A stretch of 64,000 nt of DNA from Panorpa germanica. Taxonomy: Eukaryota > Arthropoda > Insecta > Mecoptera > Panorpidae. Positions 47,480 to 59,610 of this stretch are shown here, in pieces. Position 1 is the stretch's first letter; the number at the start of each line of letters is the position of its first letter. Under the pieces are notes generated by a model. The model was given only the letters and a program-made list of their open reading frames with translations, did no database searches and was not told where the DNA came from. The stretch is from assembly GCA_963678705.1 (NCBI GenBank), contig OY783205.1, positions 25,473,034 to 25,537,033 on the forward strand. Reading direction: 5' to 3'. Both the position numbers and the translations under genes were made by a program.

Positions 47480-47877
47480 AATGGGCTTGTGTCCTATGTC
47501 TTAATTTCTATAAAACTGCACTATATATTGATAAAGTGGGTTACTAAAACCTCAAATGTCAAATTATTTTTAATAACTCCTTATATTTCAGGAGATATTA
47601 ACAATTAGAAAAGTCATTTTGTCTCTTTAATTATTAAAGGGATTCAACGTTGGACAACATTCCAACTGCATGTGATCCCACAACCGCTAATCGCTATCTC
47701 TTTTATACTACAGAGCGTAAAAGAGATATATTCTTGAGAAAACTCTGACAAGTTTACAGGTTACCAACCTTACAGCTCATAACTCTCTGCTATATATATT
47801 TATATATCAAATATTATTTACAGCTATTTCGAGGAACAATAAAATTTCAATATTATGTCTGCCGTAACAGGGTTAAA
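47480..47877 (+). mobile_element. MITE family A, partial copy 2
   Basis: Starts with AATGGGCTTGTGTCCTATGT like copies 1 and 3 but breaks off after AACAGGGTTAAAT, with no right terminal repeat. It carries about 75 bp (47687-47760) absent from the other copies. Confidence 0.65.
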
Positions 47878-48440
47878 TGTTTCAAAAGTTATGTCTTGAA
47901 ATTTTTAGACGAAATTAAATTGTACTAAGACTGTGGTTTACCCAGCTTATTCATAAATGCAGCTCTGCACACGGTATCGTAAAAAACTTCTACAATTTAG
48001 CTCTGCACCGCTTTGGGTAATACATATTGCATCAAAACACATAATTGAATCAGATTGAATTACTAACAGGCTGTAGTTCTTAATGAAATGGCCTTTGGCT
48101 ATTTAACAGTACGGGAAATATTTGTTTAAGACCAAATGCAAACAAATATGAATGAATTTTAACATGTATGGTAGCTTGTACAAATCAAACTACCCTCTAC
48201 GTCCAACAGACAGGCTGGCCAACCCCCAAGGACCATGAAATACGTACAAAATAAATACTAAAACTAATTTATTCATTGCTAATCAAATTTTAATGTTTAC
48301 TTTTGTTGAAAACTCAAACATATTGAATATCACATGAATTAAAAAACCGTTGAGCTGTTTGTTTTTTTGTAAAATAAATTTTAGTTGTATATTTGTTCAT
48401 TATTTTTAGTTTTATCAATGCTCTGTCCTTAGGGTTGGAT

Positions 48441-49068
48441 AATGGGCTTGTGTCCTATACCTTAATTTCTATAAAAGTGTTCTATATATTGATAAAGTGG
48501 GTTACTAGAACCTTAAATGTCCAATTATTTTTTAATAACTCCTTATATGTTAAGATATATTAACAGTCATTTTGTCTCTTTAATTATTAAAGGGATTCAA
48601 CATTGTACACATTCAAACTGCATGTGACATCACAATCCTTGTGTAAGGTTACCAACCTTACACATCATAAATCTCTGCTATATGTATTTATATATCAAAA
48701 TATCAAATATTATTTACAGCTATTTCAAGGAACAATAAAATTTCAATATTATGTCTGCCTTAGTAGGGTTAAATAAAATAAAAACTTATTATTCTTTGAT
48801 TTGACTTGATTATTTGACTACCAACAGCTACAGAACATTACCACAGCACTGACCTACTTAACAAATAACTGACGTTAAAATGCATTTCACGTCATAAAAA
48901 TATGGCCGACCATTTCTAGCGCTAAAACTACAATTCAAACTTTTAATTGCTATATCTCCGTCAATATTTACATATTTAACAAAATAGACACGCCAATACA
49001 CATTTATTAACATCAATTTCAATCAACAATTGAAAAATCGACAACTAAAAAATGAGGACACAAGCCAA
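48441..49068 (+). mobile_element. MITE family A, copy 3
   Basis: Full-length, from AATGGGCTTGTGTCCTATAC to AATGAGGACACAAGCCAATT; one C is lost in the right terminal repeat. The interior is highly similar to copies 1 and 4. Confidence 0.75.
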
Positions 49069-52000
49069 TTAAATATCAAAACAATGAGTGGGATTGAGGC
49101 TTTAAAGTTACATTAAAAATAAATGAATTCACACAAAAATATTTTCGAGGGTGTATTTTTAAAAATGTATCCAGCACTAAAATGTATTACATTTATATTT
49201 TAATCCCCACAATATTAGTGCATTAAGTACTAAATAATTACTACTTGTTAGACACGGTGGGTTCGCATGAATGGATTAACATAGAGATACGATCTGTGTT
49301 ATCCAGCACGTAGATGATGCTCCTGATGAAATGGTATAGATACAGAGTAACAGAGTTCGTCTATATCACAGGGGTTGCTGATGCTTATTAACCCAGCGCT
49401 GGTCCGATTGACAGGCGGAAACATTGGACGAATTGGAGGTACTTGAAAAATATTTCTATAGGATATTTATATATACAAAATATTGCAAACAAGTATAATC
49501 TTTTTATCCGTGAAATTGAAGTTACAATTTGGTTTTCTTTTTAAGTTTTGTATTTGGTTTTGAGATGGCAGCACCTATATATTTTTAGGTTCTTTTTTAG
49601 TATAATTTGTGGAGAAAATTTCACCACAGCCGAGCATATGGCCTGGAAATTTATAATTAGACTTATGATTAGAAATTTATGATATTTTCAATTATATATT
49701 CAAATTTTTTAGTACGGTTAAAATGTGTGACAAAAACATGCAAAAAAAACATGTGATTAAAAATAAGTACTTAAAAAAATGTAAATATTTATTTAAATAA
49801 TTATTCATACAAAATAAACGTGATGCAAAACAACAAGCCCAACAAACACAAGGAATAAAAACCGTAGCTAATGTAAAAATAAAACGCTGCTTATAAAACC
49901 CTAAATAAGAACAAGGACTCACTAGATGGCAGTAGCATCATAAGGAAATATTTAAGGGGATACATCACCCAGTGATTTTTAATTCTTTAATTAATTCTTC
50001 GAACAAAATTATGTAGAATGTAATTATTTTTTTTTGGTTCTCGTTTAATAGATTTGTGATCCATTTCTTGTGTTTTAAAAACTGTATATATTGATCAAGT
50101 TGGTTATCAGAACCTCAAATTTTCAATTATTTTGTAATAGGTCGCAATATTCATTCAATTCATCGACATAATATTCGATTCCTACCCTCTTCCCTTCTAT
50201 TTGTCATCTCCTTTTTACAACAGAGTATAAAAGAAACAGTTGAAGATATTTCGAGCAACACATAAAATTTTGATATTATAAAAGTTGTAAACAACAACAA
50301 ATAAAATTGAGTCCTTATTATTTTTCAGAAATTAATACTAATCTCAAGATTTCAAAAAAGCGATAAAACAGAAATCCAAATTTTAAGTAGCTATAGACAT
50401 AGATGTCTCACTAATGAACCGGACCATCGACATCTCTGTCAATTTTTTCGTATATCAAAAAAATAAAAAAGCAGTGATGTATACTCTTAAATGATGCACA
50501 CATAAAAATAACCCTTATGTGAACCACCCTAATAAATTCTCGATGGTTAAGAACCACCCCATTTAAACGGCCACCATTTAAATTTAAATAACAATACATA
50601 GTCACTGAGAGAATACAAAAGACTCCCTATGATTTATAGGGAATTGCTAAATGATAAGCTATTGTTCGTCATATGATGGCTGGGGGAGGGGCGAGGTGGA
50701 GTGGGGTTGTTATTAACGATGCAAGAAGTACTGTATTTGCAGTTTATCTGATTCTCCAGCAGTCAAGGGTGCAAATTATGTGTTGAACTTTATTGTATAA
50801 AGGTATTTGTTTAATTTCACCAATAATTGTTTAACTCTAAGTAACACTAGGTAAAAAATAATATAGAAAATTGTAGATGCAAAAAATGTTTGTTCCGCTT
50901 GTACATTGACATGTCAAATCTTGTTTTTTCTAGCCAAAATATAAAATAATCTCTTACCTTAATGCCACTGAATACTGAGTCCTGTGGAAAAAGCACTACA
51001 CATACAAACACACACGCACAACTTATTACAAATCGTAAATTTGTACTTGAAACCATAAGGTATATAACCTTGAAATTTAAAGAGCACTTGGTGTACAACT
51101 TATAACTATGAGTTCGTAAAAACAACATTTGAAGGTGTTGTTGAGTCCGCCTTATAACCAAAAGGAGCATGAAGATGATTTAATATATATTTAACACATA
51201 TTCAAATGTACTTGCAGAAATGCCTGCTTAAATTGAAATGCAACAAGTCAATTGCTGATAAAGTTCCAAACCTAACCAATTTTGTTTAATAAGCACAATG
51301 TTTATGTTTTAACACTTATTGTAATAGATTTAATAAAATAAATATAATCAAAATTATATTACATTAAATATATAATATAAATTTATAAATATAAAACGCA
51401 AAAACTATTCTAGAAACCAACTACATGAACAGCGTCCATTTTCTTTTTGGAATGAATACGCAGTAAGTTAATGAACACGGAAACTTACTCCATTGTAGCA
51501 TGAGAGTACCATCTATTATGAAATGGATAAACCAAACCTTAATTATAATAATTAAATCAAATTAAAAACATGTAAAATATATTGTTAATTACATAATTAA
51601 AACCATTTATAATATTATTATAATTTTATATTAATATTTATAAAGCTTGGTTTGAGAACTTCACAGCAAAAGTTTAAACTAGTTCATAAGTAGAAAAATA
51701 GATGTCTCACCAAGAAACGTTATCTATATGTTTATATTATATTATCTATAATAAAAATATTCAATTAATTAAGAAATGTATTTAATTATATATAAGAATT
51801 GCATTATCAATTAAATATAACGCGTTCATTGTGTTAATGTATTAACAATCGCGAACTCTGTGTCACGCAAGTCGTTAACTAAAAATATCATGGTATCTAA
51901 ATCAGATAACTGTATCTGAGTTAATTTAATTATATGTATCATTACAAGCACAAAATGTCTGTAATATAAAATATATATAGTACAAGTAAACAACTTATGC

Positions 52001-52249
52001 TCATCAACAAGTAGTTGTTGCTTAATAGATAATATTATTTACACTTCCATAAATACAAGGACATTCATAATTTAAATCAGTGTTGGTTCATTCTTCTTGC
52101 AAGGTTATACTATCATATTAATTATATAAACTGCAGTTCATATGCAAGTATCAGAATTATTTTCAATTTAAGTAGAGACAGTGCTTAGCGAGTTAATATA
52201 ATTTAATTGAAATATATTACGTGTATTTTAAAAATTATCTATAATCAAA
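49069..52249. other. AT-rich intergenic DNA upstream of pyridoxal kinase
   Basis: Contains a diverged family A relative at about 50080-50400 (ATATTGATCAAGTTGGTTAT) and a G-rich run at about 50680-50710. No coding exons seen. The pyridoxal kinase promoter should lie near 51900-52240, but no core element is clear. Confidence 0.45.
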
Positions 52250-54259
52250 ATGTCTAGAACTCCAAGAGTTTTATCAGTACAAAGTCATGTTGTACATGGT
52301 TATGTTGGAAACAAAAGTGCAACCTTTCCATTGCAAGTAAGTAATAAATAAGTTACAAAATTAGTTTATTATGCAATATATTCTTATCTATGTAGCCTAC
52401 ACTTTAATCATTTTTTTTCTTGATCTCTTGTTTTTTTAATTAGGAAATTGACACTTCATTTCTTGTTTTTAAATACCAACATCAAAAAATAAACAACATA
52501 TTTAAAAAAAATAAACATGTCAAATTCCATTGATTATTTTTGAAAACAAAAGTTGCGTGTTTTTGAAATTCTAACATAATAAATATATCTATTATTCACT
52601 TCATGAATTATATCATTCATAATATTTCATTGACATTAACTTATAATTTGAAATTACATTTATTCAATCACGGATACACAGCTATTTTTCAACACCTTGT
52701 CGTCTATGATTAAAGTGTTTATCATGTGCTTGCATATTTCATTATCTGTGCATAATAATAATTATGTAATCACATTCTATATTTAGCTCTTGGGGTTCGA
52801 AGTAGATGCAATTAACTCAGTACAATTTTCCAATCATACTGGATACAAACATTTCAAAGGACAAGTCCTCACTGACAAAGACCTTGGTGATTAAATCATA
52901 AAAATGTATCACAATATCCATAATCATAATTACCGCAGGGATATAATTATGTAATGTTGTTTATAGGAGACTTAACAGATGCACTTAGTGCAAATGAAAT
53001 TGATTACTACACTCACTTATTAACTGGGTACATTGGAAACCCTACTTTCCTGGAAAGAGTCGCTAAATTAGTGCAGGATTTAAGACGAGTTAATCCTGAT
53101 CTTATTTATGGTTAGCACAACCAATTTCTCTGCTCTCAGAAGTATGTAAATAATCTTAAACATATACTCTTCATCTTTTTGTAGTATGCGATACTGTAAT
53201 GGGAGACATTGGACGTGGAATGTATGTTCCTGAAACTCTTTTACCTATTTACAAAGAAAAGATCATTCGCCTTGCAGATATTGCTACGCCAAATCAATTC
53301 GAGGTAAAGTATAGATTATTTATTACGTAAAATATAATCTTATATTCATTCCTATCAATTCAGGCAGAGCTACTCTCCGGAGTAACAATTAAAACCGTTG
53401 AAGATGCTTGGAAAGCATGTGACTGGTTTCACAAAGAAGGAGTTAAGACAGTTGTGTTGTCCAGCACTGAACTAGGAGACGACAAGAAACTGATTGCTCT
53501 AGCAAGTCAAGAACCAGGTAAATTTACTTATATAAAACAATCTAAAAGAATATATACTTCACGTTAAACACAGATTATTTAATATAAAAAAGTTTACCTG
53601 TTACATAACATTTTTATGTATATATAATAAATATAACATTACATTACGTAAAACAATTATTATTTGGTATAAATTTGCGTTTTCTAATGTAATTTAAACT
53701 GTTTGTACAAGATTATGTAATGTATGTAAATTAAACTTATATATTACTAAAAAAATGTAAGTGTATTTTGCATTTATTTAAAGACTATGTAATAAAATTA
53801 TCTTAAAATCACTTACATAAAATTTTACATGTGTTTAAGGAGATATCCATCATAAAAGCTTAATATAATAAAATTCATTTATTTATAGATACAGGTTGTG
53901 CAAAAAAATTAAGAGTCATTCAAGGAATCCCAAAAATAGAAGGAAACTATACCGGAACTGGTGATTTCTTTTCTGCGTTAATATTAGCACATTATTTTAA
54001 AACTAAAAATATTGCTGACGCTTTGGAAAAGACTGTAGCTACCATGCAGAGTGTCTTGATAAGGACACTCGAAATGGCAAAAGGTATTTAATACATAATA
54101 AATATTTATAACATACTGACACTTGTCTGTACCTAAGTTATTTTAATTGTTCTAGGTACGAACTTATGTTTAAAGAAAAATATTGAACTAAAAATAGTTC
54201 AGAGTAAAAACGACATTGAAAATCCAACCGTTGTTGTGAAAGCTGAAATAGTAAAGTAA
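52250..54259 (+). CDS. Pdxk: Pyridoxal kinase, 300 aa, 7 exons
   Basis: Phosphorylates pyridoxal, pyridoxine and pyridoxamine with ATP, in the cytosolic salvage route to pyridoxal phosphate. Exons: 52250-52336, 52787-52886, 52967-53110, 53185-53303, 53364-53517, 53889-54083, 54156-54259; phases agree and total 903 nt. The N-terminus [20 protein letters not shown] is the family's substrate-binding start. [26 protein letters not shown] and ATPNQFEAELLSG follow in the expected order. The catalytic anion-hole motif GTGDFFSAL places Asp227 as the probable catalytic base. Length is close to the animal enzyme (about 310 aa). It converges on ADAT2, with about 306 bp between stop codons; AATAAA at 54350-54355. 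Confidence 0.95.
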
Positions 54260-54565
54260 ACTGATTTTAAAAGTTTATTATACGATATTTTATTCATGAA
54301 GACCATTAAAACATGCAGGCAATAGTAAATAATAATATATGTACCAAAAAATAAATGTCTTCCAGATATAAACGATTTTATTAATTATATATAAAAATAT
54401 AAATTATTTAAAAAATGTATTCTATATGTTAATTACTGAAATATATATCACAAACACAGTTAATTCATACACTTACATATTCTATATGCATTTAAAAAAG
54501 ATGTTATTCAAATTTCATTAATTATTGGCAAATAAAGTTGGATAATATATGTAATAATATTGATT

Positions 54566-55066
54566 TCATTTATTTTTCTTAACATTAGGGTTCGGAGCAT
54601 TAGGATTAGTTCCTTTATAAAAGTCTTTCAGTAGTTGCATTGCTTCTTCTGCTTTAACACCTCCTCTAATAATAGTTTTTTTATCTCCATGAAAATTAGA
54701 TACATTTAAAACAGTTTTACCGCCGAATCTATCGTTAGCACATCCGTATACAATGTTTCTAACTTCCAAACTAAACAAAGCATCTGCACACATAATACAA
54801 GGTTCAACTGTTACAACGACATCGATTTTGCTAAAAACATCTTCATGCTTTAAATTCATTTTAACACAATAATCAATTACTTGATCGATACAGTTGAATT
54901 CTGCATGACGTGTTGCGTTCTTTGTTTCATTAACGGTGTTACGAGATTTAGCAATGATTTCATTATTATAAATAAATATGCAACCAACCGGTACTTCCTG
55001 GTTATCAAGAGCATCTTGTGCTTGTTCCAGAGCCATAGGCATGAAAGTATCAAAATCACAATCCAT
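54566..55066 (-). CDS. ADAT2: tRNA adenosine(34) deaminase catalytic subunit, ADAT2-like
   Basis: Intronless, 166 aa. Catalytic subunit of the ADAT2/ADAT3 heterodimer, which converts A34 to inosine in the anticodon of several tRNAs. The cytidine/deoxycytidylate deaminase zinc fold is complete: H54-A-E56 (catalytic Glu and first zinc ligand), then P89-C-I-M-C93 (remaining ligands). Flanking wording PVGCIFIYNNEIIAKSRN and NDRFGGKTVLN is typical of TadA/ADAT2. The basic C-terminus (NVKKNK) may contact tRNA. It sits about 96 bp downstream of SMUG1 on the same strand and converges on pyridoxal kinase. Confidence 0.95.
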   Translation of the reverse strand: MDCDFDTFMPMALEQAQDALDNQEVPVGCIFIYNNEIIAKSRNTVNETKNATRHAEFNCIDQVIDYCVKMNLKHEDVFSKIDVVVTVEPCIMCADALFSLEVRNIVYGCANDRFGGKTVLNVSNFHGDKKTIIRGGVKAEEAMQLLKDFYKGTNPNAPNPNVKKNK

Positions 55067-55162
55067 TTTCTAGTTTTTCCAGTTAAATAATATCACAAAT
55101 AATCACATTAAATTAGTCCGTTTTTTCTGTTTAATACTGTAGCTTGTTTTCTTCATGAAGTT

Positions 55163-56311
55163 TTAAATGCGATTTTGAAAGACGTCAAGAAGATTCAATT
55201 CTGTTAAACGTTTAATTGCAGTTTCATTCCAATTTACATTTCCTACTGTTCGAGGACTTGGATGTGGGAGACATACGACCTTAAAAATTTAAGAACAGCT
55301 ATAAAACCCATATCCACGTAATTATTTTTCGTACAGAAATATACCTTGCAATCGGTTTCAACCCCAGAGCGTTTGCTTTCTTCTTTCAGAGCCCTTTCAA
55401 CTCTATCCTGTGCAAATCGACCAACCCCAACAACAGTTTCTACCTCTAAACACTTTATTATTTGTAATAACCAGTAGTCGCAAATTTGAAATAACAGAGT
55501 CTTTCTCTCACCCTATAACGAAAAGAAATTCAGTCTCAGTCATTAAATAAGTGTTACAAATTTTAGTCACCTTCAATTCTGCTGGTGTTATGTTTTTCCC
55601 ACTTAGTGCTAAAAACATTAATGGACAAAAATTGTGAACGAAGGCGTTCTTAAAGAAATGTTCTGGTGTACCGCAGAGCTCCTTGAATAAACCCCAGAAA
55701 CGTTTACCGCTTATTTCAGTTCGCGTGCAATTAAAACCAGTAACAGGTCGAACTTCTAACTCAGACGGGGGTTTTGAAACTGGACCACACACTTTTACCC
55801 AATCTCGTACTTCAGGTACAGAACCGAAAGGAACCTATAAAAAAATATATATATTATATATATATATGTAACTATGATGCTTTCTTAGTATTCGAACAAT
55901 ATACATTTACGTAAACCCATACAACACACATTCAAATAGCATGATCTCATTTACCCCTGTTTGACACATTCCCCAAGGACCTGGATTCATACCAAGAAAT
56001 AATATTTTTTTGGGTCCATTTAAATATTTCTCAACAAACATTTTGTGAACATTAAATGCATATTCAACTGGATTGTATACGGCAGCCACAGGGGTTGAGA
56101 AGCTTAGATCTCTTAGTTGAAAATTGAGGTTCAACTCTAAACTAATAAAAGACTGTGAGATCGATGTAGCAAAATGTTTTGAGGTTACTTCCAAAGGTGC
56201 TGTATTTTTAATATCATAGTTAACGGAAACACTCTCTGTTTTAGGTAATTCCTGTTCACTTTTCTCTGAATCTGTTATAGCAGTCATCTTTAATTTTTTG
56301 CGAAGTGCCAT
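55163..56311 (-). CDS. Smug1: SMUG1-type uracil-DNA glycosylase, 301 aa, 4 exons
   Basis: Excises uracil and 5-hydroxymethyluracil from DNA in nuclear base-excision repair. Minus-strand exons: 55955-56311, 55571-55834, 55345-55512, 55163-55279; all phase 0, 906 nt. The active-site motif GMNPGPWGMCQTG closes exon 1 (about residues 107-119) and continues as VPFG in exon 2. The second uracil-binding motif HPSPR (residues 269-273) is in exon 4. Exon 2 also has FVHNFCPLMFL and exon 3 VVGVGRFAQDR, both expected in the family. The N-terminal 60 residues are not conserved, and the start could instead be the Met at residue 9. Divergent from RpL37A, so the promoter is probably shared or abutting. Confidence 0.93.
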
Positions 56312-56645
56312 AATTTTTAGTTTGAAGTCTTTGATAAGTATCTGAGTAACCCCTATTACATTTTATTTCGTTTGATAGCAAAGATTTTTATAGGTAGGAT
56401 TCTTATCTTTTGACTATTGTAACTACACGAAACTTACTTTTAAAATAAACTTAATTAATTATAATTGATTAGTTTTTAAGCTTGCTGCTCTTGTCAAATT
56501 AATTTACAAAGTTTACAAACTGTCAATACTTGTTAAGGATTGCCAACCCTTGAATAAAATTATATACTTACAACATTCACCGTTGAGTTGATAGCGCTGT
56601 AGTCGTATTCATTCTTCTATAGAAATCATTTTAAGTCAGTCTCCC

Positions 56646-56653
56646 TTCTTTCC
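56646..56653 (+). promoter_or_regulatory. TCT (polypyrimidine) initiator of RpL37A
   Basis: TTCTTTCC fits the YYCTTTYY initiator used by ribosomal-protein genes in insects, with the C at 56648 as probable start. It lies 38 bp upstream of the RpL37A ATG, giving a short TOP-like leader. Confidence 0.6.
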
Positions 56654-56685
56654 GGTTTTGTGTTTGACAAGCTAACACTACAAAA

Positions 56686-57271
56686 ATGGTACGTGGATTT
56701 AAATCGAATACAAATTAAATAATCAGTGATGAAATTTTATAAATAGTTAGTTTACCTAAGAAAGTGTTATATAATGAAATTGTTTTTAACAATATTTTAT
56801 ATTTAAATTGTTGTTTTCATCTTTTAAAGTATATGTGAATCGTAATGGAAGTTCTGCAATATCTAAAAATGTGTTGTTTTTCTAGGCAAAACGTACAAAG
56901 AAGGTCGGAATCACCGGTAAATATGGTACTCGTTATGGTGCCTCACTCCGTAAAATGGTGAAGAAAATGGAAATTACCCAACACGCCAAATACACATGTA
57001 CTTTCTGTGGAAAGGTAAACATAACCTCACTTGTAACCTGTTTTCTTTCGTGGCTTTAATGTCTACCTTTCATTTAATGAACTTAGATGTTTGGCTCCAG
57101 AAACATAATCTAATTTGTTTTTAGGATGCTATGAAACGTAGTTGTGTCGGTATCTGGGCATGCAAGAGATGCAAGCGTACCGTAGCTGGAGGTGCATGGG
57201 TATATTCCACAACAGCCGCAGCTTCTGTAAGATCTGCAGTCAGACGTTTAAGGGAAACCAAAGAGCAGTAA
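56686..57271 (+). CDS. RpL37A: 60S ribosomal protein L37a (eL43), 92 aa
   Basis: Structural protein of the large ribosomal subunit. Exons: 56686-56688 (ATG only, directly followed by GTACGT), 56886-57014, 57125-57271; total 279 nt, giving 92 aa, the exact family length. It begins [20 protein letters not shown]. The zinc ribbon uses C39-x2-C42 and C57-x2-C60 (CTFC ... CKRC). An exon 1 ending right after the start codon is common in ribosomal-protein genes. AATAAA at 57369-57374. Confidence 0.97.
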
Positions 57272-57374
57272 ATATATTCCACAAGACATACAAATACAAC
57301 TAAAATGCATTAATTGTATTGTCTAAATGACATATGAACTGCTTGTACAAATTCCCTTTTATTATTTAAATAAA

Positions 57375-58976
57375 AAAGTATAAAATCGCAATTTAATCTT
57401 TGATTTCGTAAGTATTCCTGTTTCTAGAGTATTCATTTTCCTTCAGAAATTTATTAAAATTCTGTTCACCTACTGCTAGCAAAACACTTTTTGGTAATAA
57501 TTAAATGTTTTATTGATTTCACTCATGATACAGTTTTTATTTTCTTTAGTGCTGAGAATTTCAAGATATCAAAATGCAAAAATATTTGCAATATTTTTTT
57601 TTTATATAATACTTCACATGTTTTGTTATTCAAATGTTTTAAATAGACATTTTAATTTATTAATAGAAGCTAAAATTCAATTGCACCTTCACCTGCTTGA
57701 CAAATATATTCTCACAAGAAACATTATAAAAAATTAATATAATAGCATATATTCCGCAGCCCTGATTTAGGTCGTTGTTTATGGGGACCGTAAATGGAAT
57801 CAATTTTTTCCTATACTTAAAAATGCATTTCAGCAAATCTTTTTTTAATTTGTACCTGAACAAAGCACATATTTCATGAGTTAATCCAAAATGTTGTTCA
57901 AATCAAATTATTTAAACAATGCAAGTTCGAAAACTACGTAAAACGAAGACCCAGTGTAAATTGTATGCAATTTATATACTTTATATTAATTATTGAAAAT
58001 ATATCCAATAGTATTACCACTTAATATCACGATATTTAATTTCTATTGAAAATCTGCCCCCTGACAATACATTATACGAAGACACCATTGCGTTCTCTTC
58101 ATAAAAATGTTCCCCCTTTTAGCTTTACTTTAAAGTTAAAAGCAAAACTCCATTAGCGACGAATTTCATAACATCTTGTAGAGTTATTCATAAAGAGTGT
58201 CTAGAATACTTAAGTCTGTAAATTAGACTAATGTAAATAAGAATTTCATTGAAATAAAGTGATATTCCGTGATATACATATTCAAAACTCGCTATAAGTC
58301 CAGTCACAACAAATCCTTTCATACTCTAATATCTACAATATAAAAATTAAAAGAATTTATTATATATGATGGAGTGGTGATATTCACAATGTTCTAATTA
58401 TGTATTTATAAACGAATTTACTTTTATGATATAATACTAATATTAAGAAATGGTCCACTATTGTGTTAAAACAATGTTTTACTAATATATATAACTAAAT
58501 TAACAAGCTAATATTTCTATCTAATCATTATTATATCATATGATATAAAGTATATCGATTAACTAAATAACAATACTATTTATCTCAAGTATTACTGCAT
58601 ATGATATGAAATTGCAATAGAAAAGTAATGGGCCACAAATTTTAGGCGGTTAATTTCTAAAACTCTGCTCTGATACATATTGCACATTTTATAGCTGTAC
58701 CTCGTTGAGAAAGATTTTTTGTTATATACTACTATGCATAGCTTCGGATAAGAATAATAATTCATGAACAGTAGAAATTTCGTCAGATGATAAAGTGTGC
58801 AAATGCGAAACAATTGGAATACATTCTACTGAAAAAGTTGACATCGCAAGGAGTATCTTATGGTGTTAAAGCAGCCAAAAGAGTTTTCTATTATAATTAC
58901 ATATTATGACAAATAATAGTACATGACGCTAGAATTTTATATTCATCACACATTAAATTATTAACACCGCAAGTAT
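57375..58976. other. AT-rich intergenic DNA, nothing recognised
   Basis: Only chance open frames; no repeats or coding segments seen. Confidence 0.5.
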
Positions 58977-59610
58977 AATGGGCTTGTGTCCTCATTTTTT
59001 AGTGGTCGATTTTTTTGATTGAAATTGATGTTAATAAATGTGTATTGGCGTGTCTATTTTATTAAATATCTAAATATTGACGGAGATATAACAATTAAAA
59101 ATTTGAATTCTAGTTTTAGCGCTAGAAATGGTCGGCCATATTTGTATGACGTGAAATGCATTTTAACGTTAGTTATTTGTTGAGTACGTCAGTGCTGTGG
59201 TAATGTTTTGTAGCTGTTGGTAGTCGAAATAATCAAGTCAAGTCGAAGAATAATAAGTTTTTATTTTATTTAACCCTGCTACGGCAGACATAATATTGGA
59301 ATTTGAGTGTTCCTTGAAATAGCTGTAGATAATATTTGATATTTTGATAAATAAATACATATAGCAGAGATTTAAGAGCTGTAAGGTTGGTAATTTTACA
59401 CAAGGATTGTGATGTCACATGCACTTGGAATGTGTACAACGTTGAATCCCTTTAATAATTAAAGAGACAAAATAACTTTTTTAATTGTTAATATCTCTTA
59501 TCATATAAAGAGTTATTAAAAAATAATTGAACATTTGAGGTTCTAGTAACTCACTTTATCAATATATAGTACACTTTTATAGAAATTAAGACATAGGACA
59601 CAAGCCCATT
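58977..59610 (-). mobile_element. MITE family A, full copy 4 (inverted, 634 bp)
   Basis: Starts AATGGGCTTGTGTCCTCATT and ends ATAGGACACAAGCCCATT; the interior is the reverse complement of copies 1 and 3. Both 16-bp terminal repeats are intact. Confidence 0.75.
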
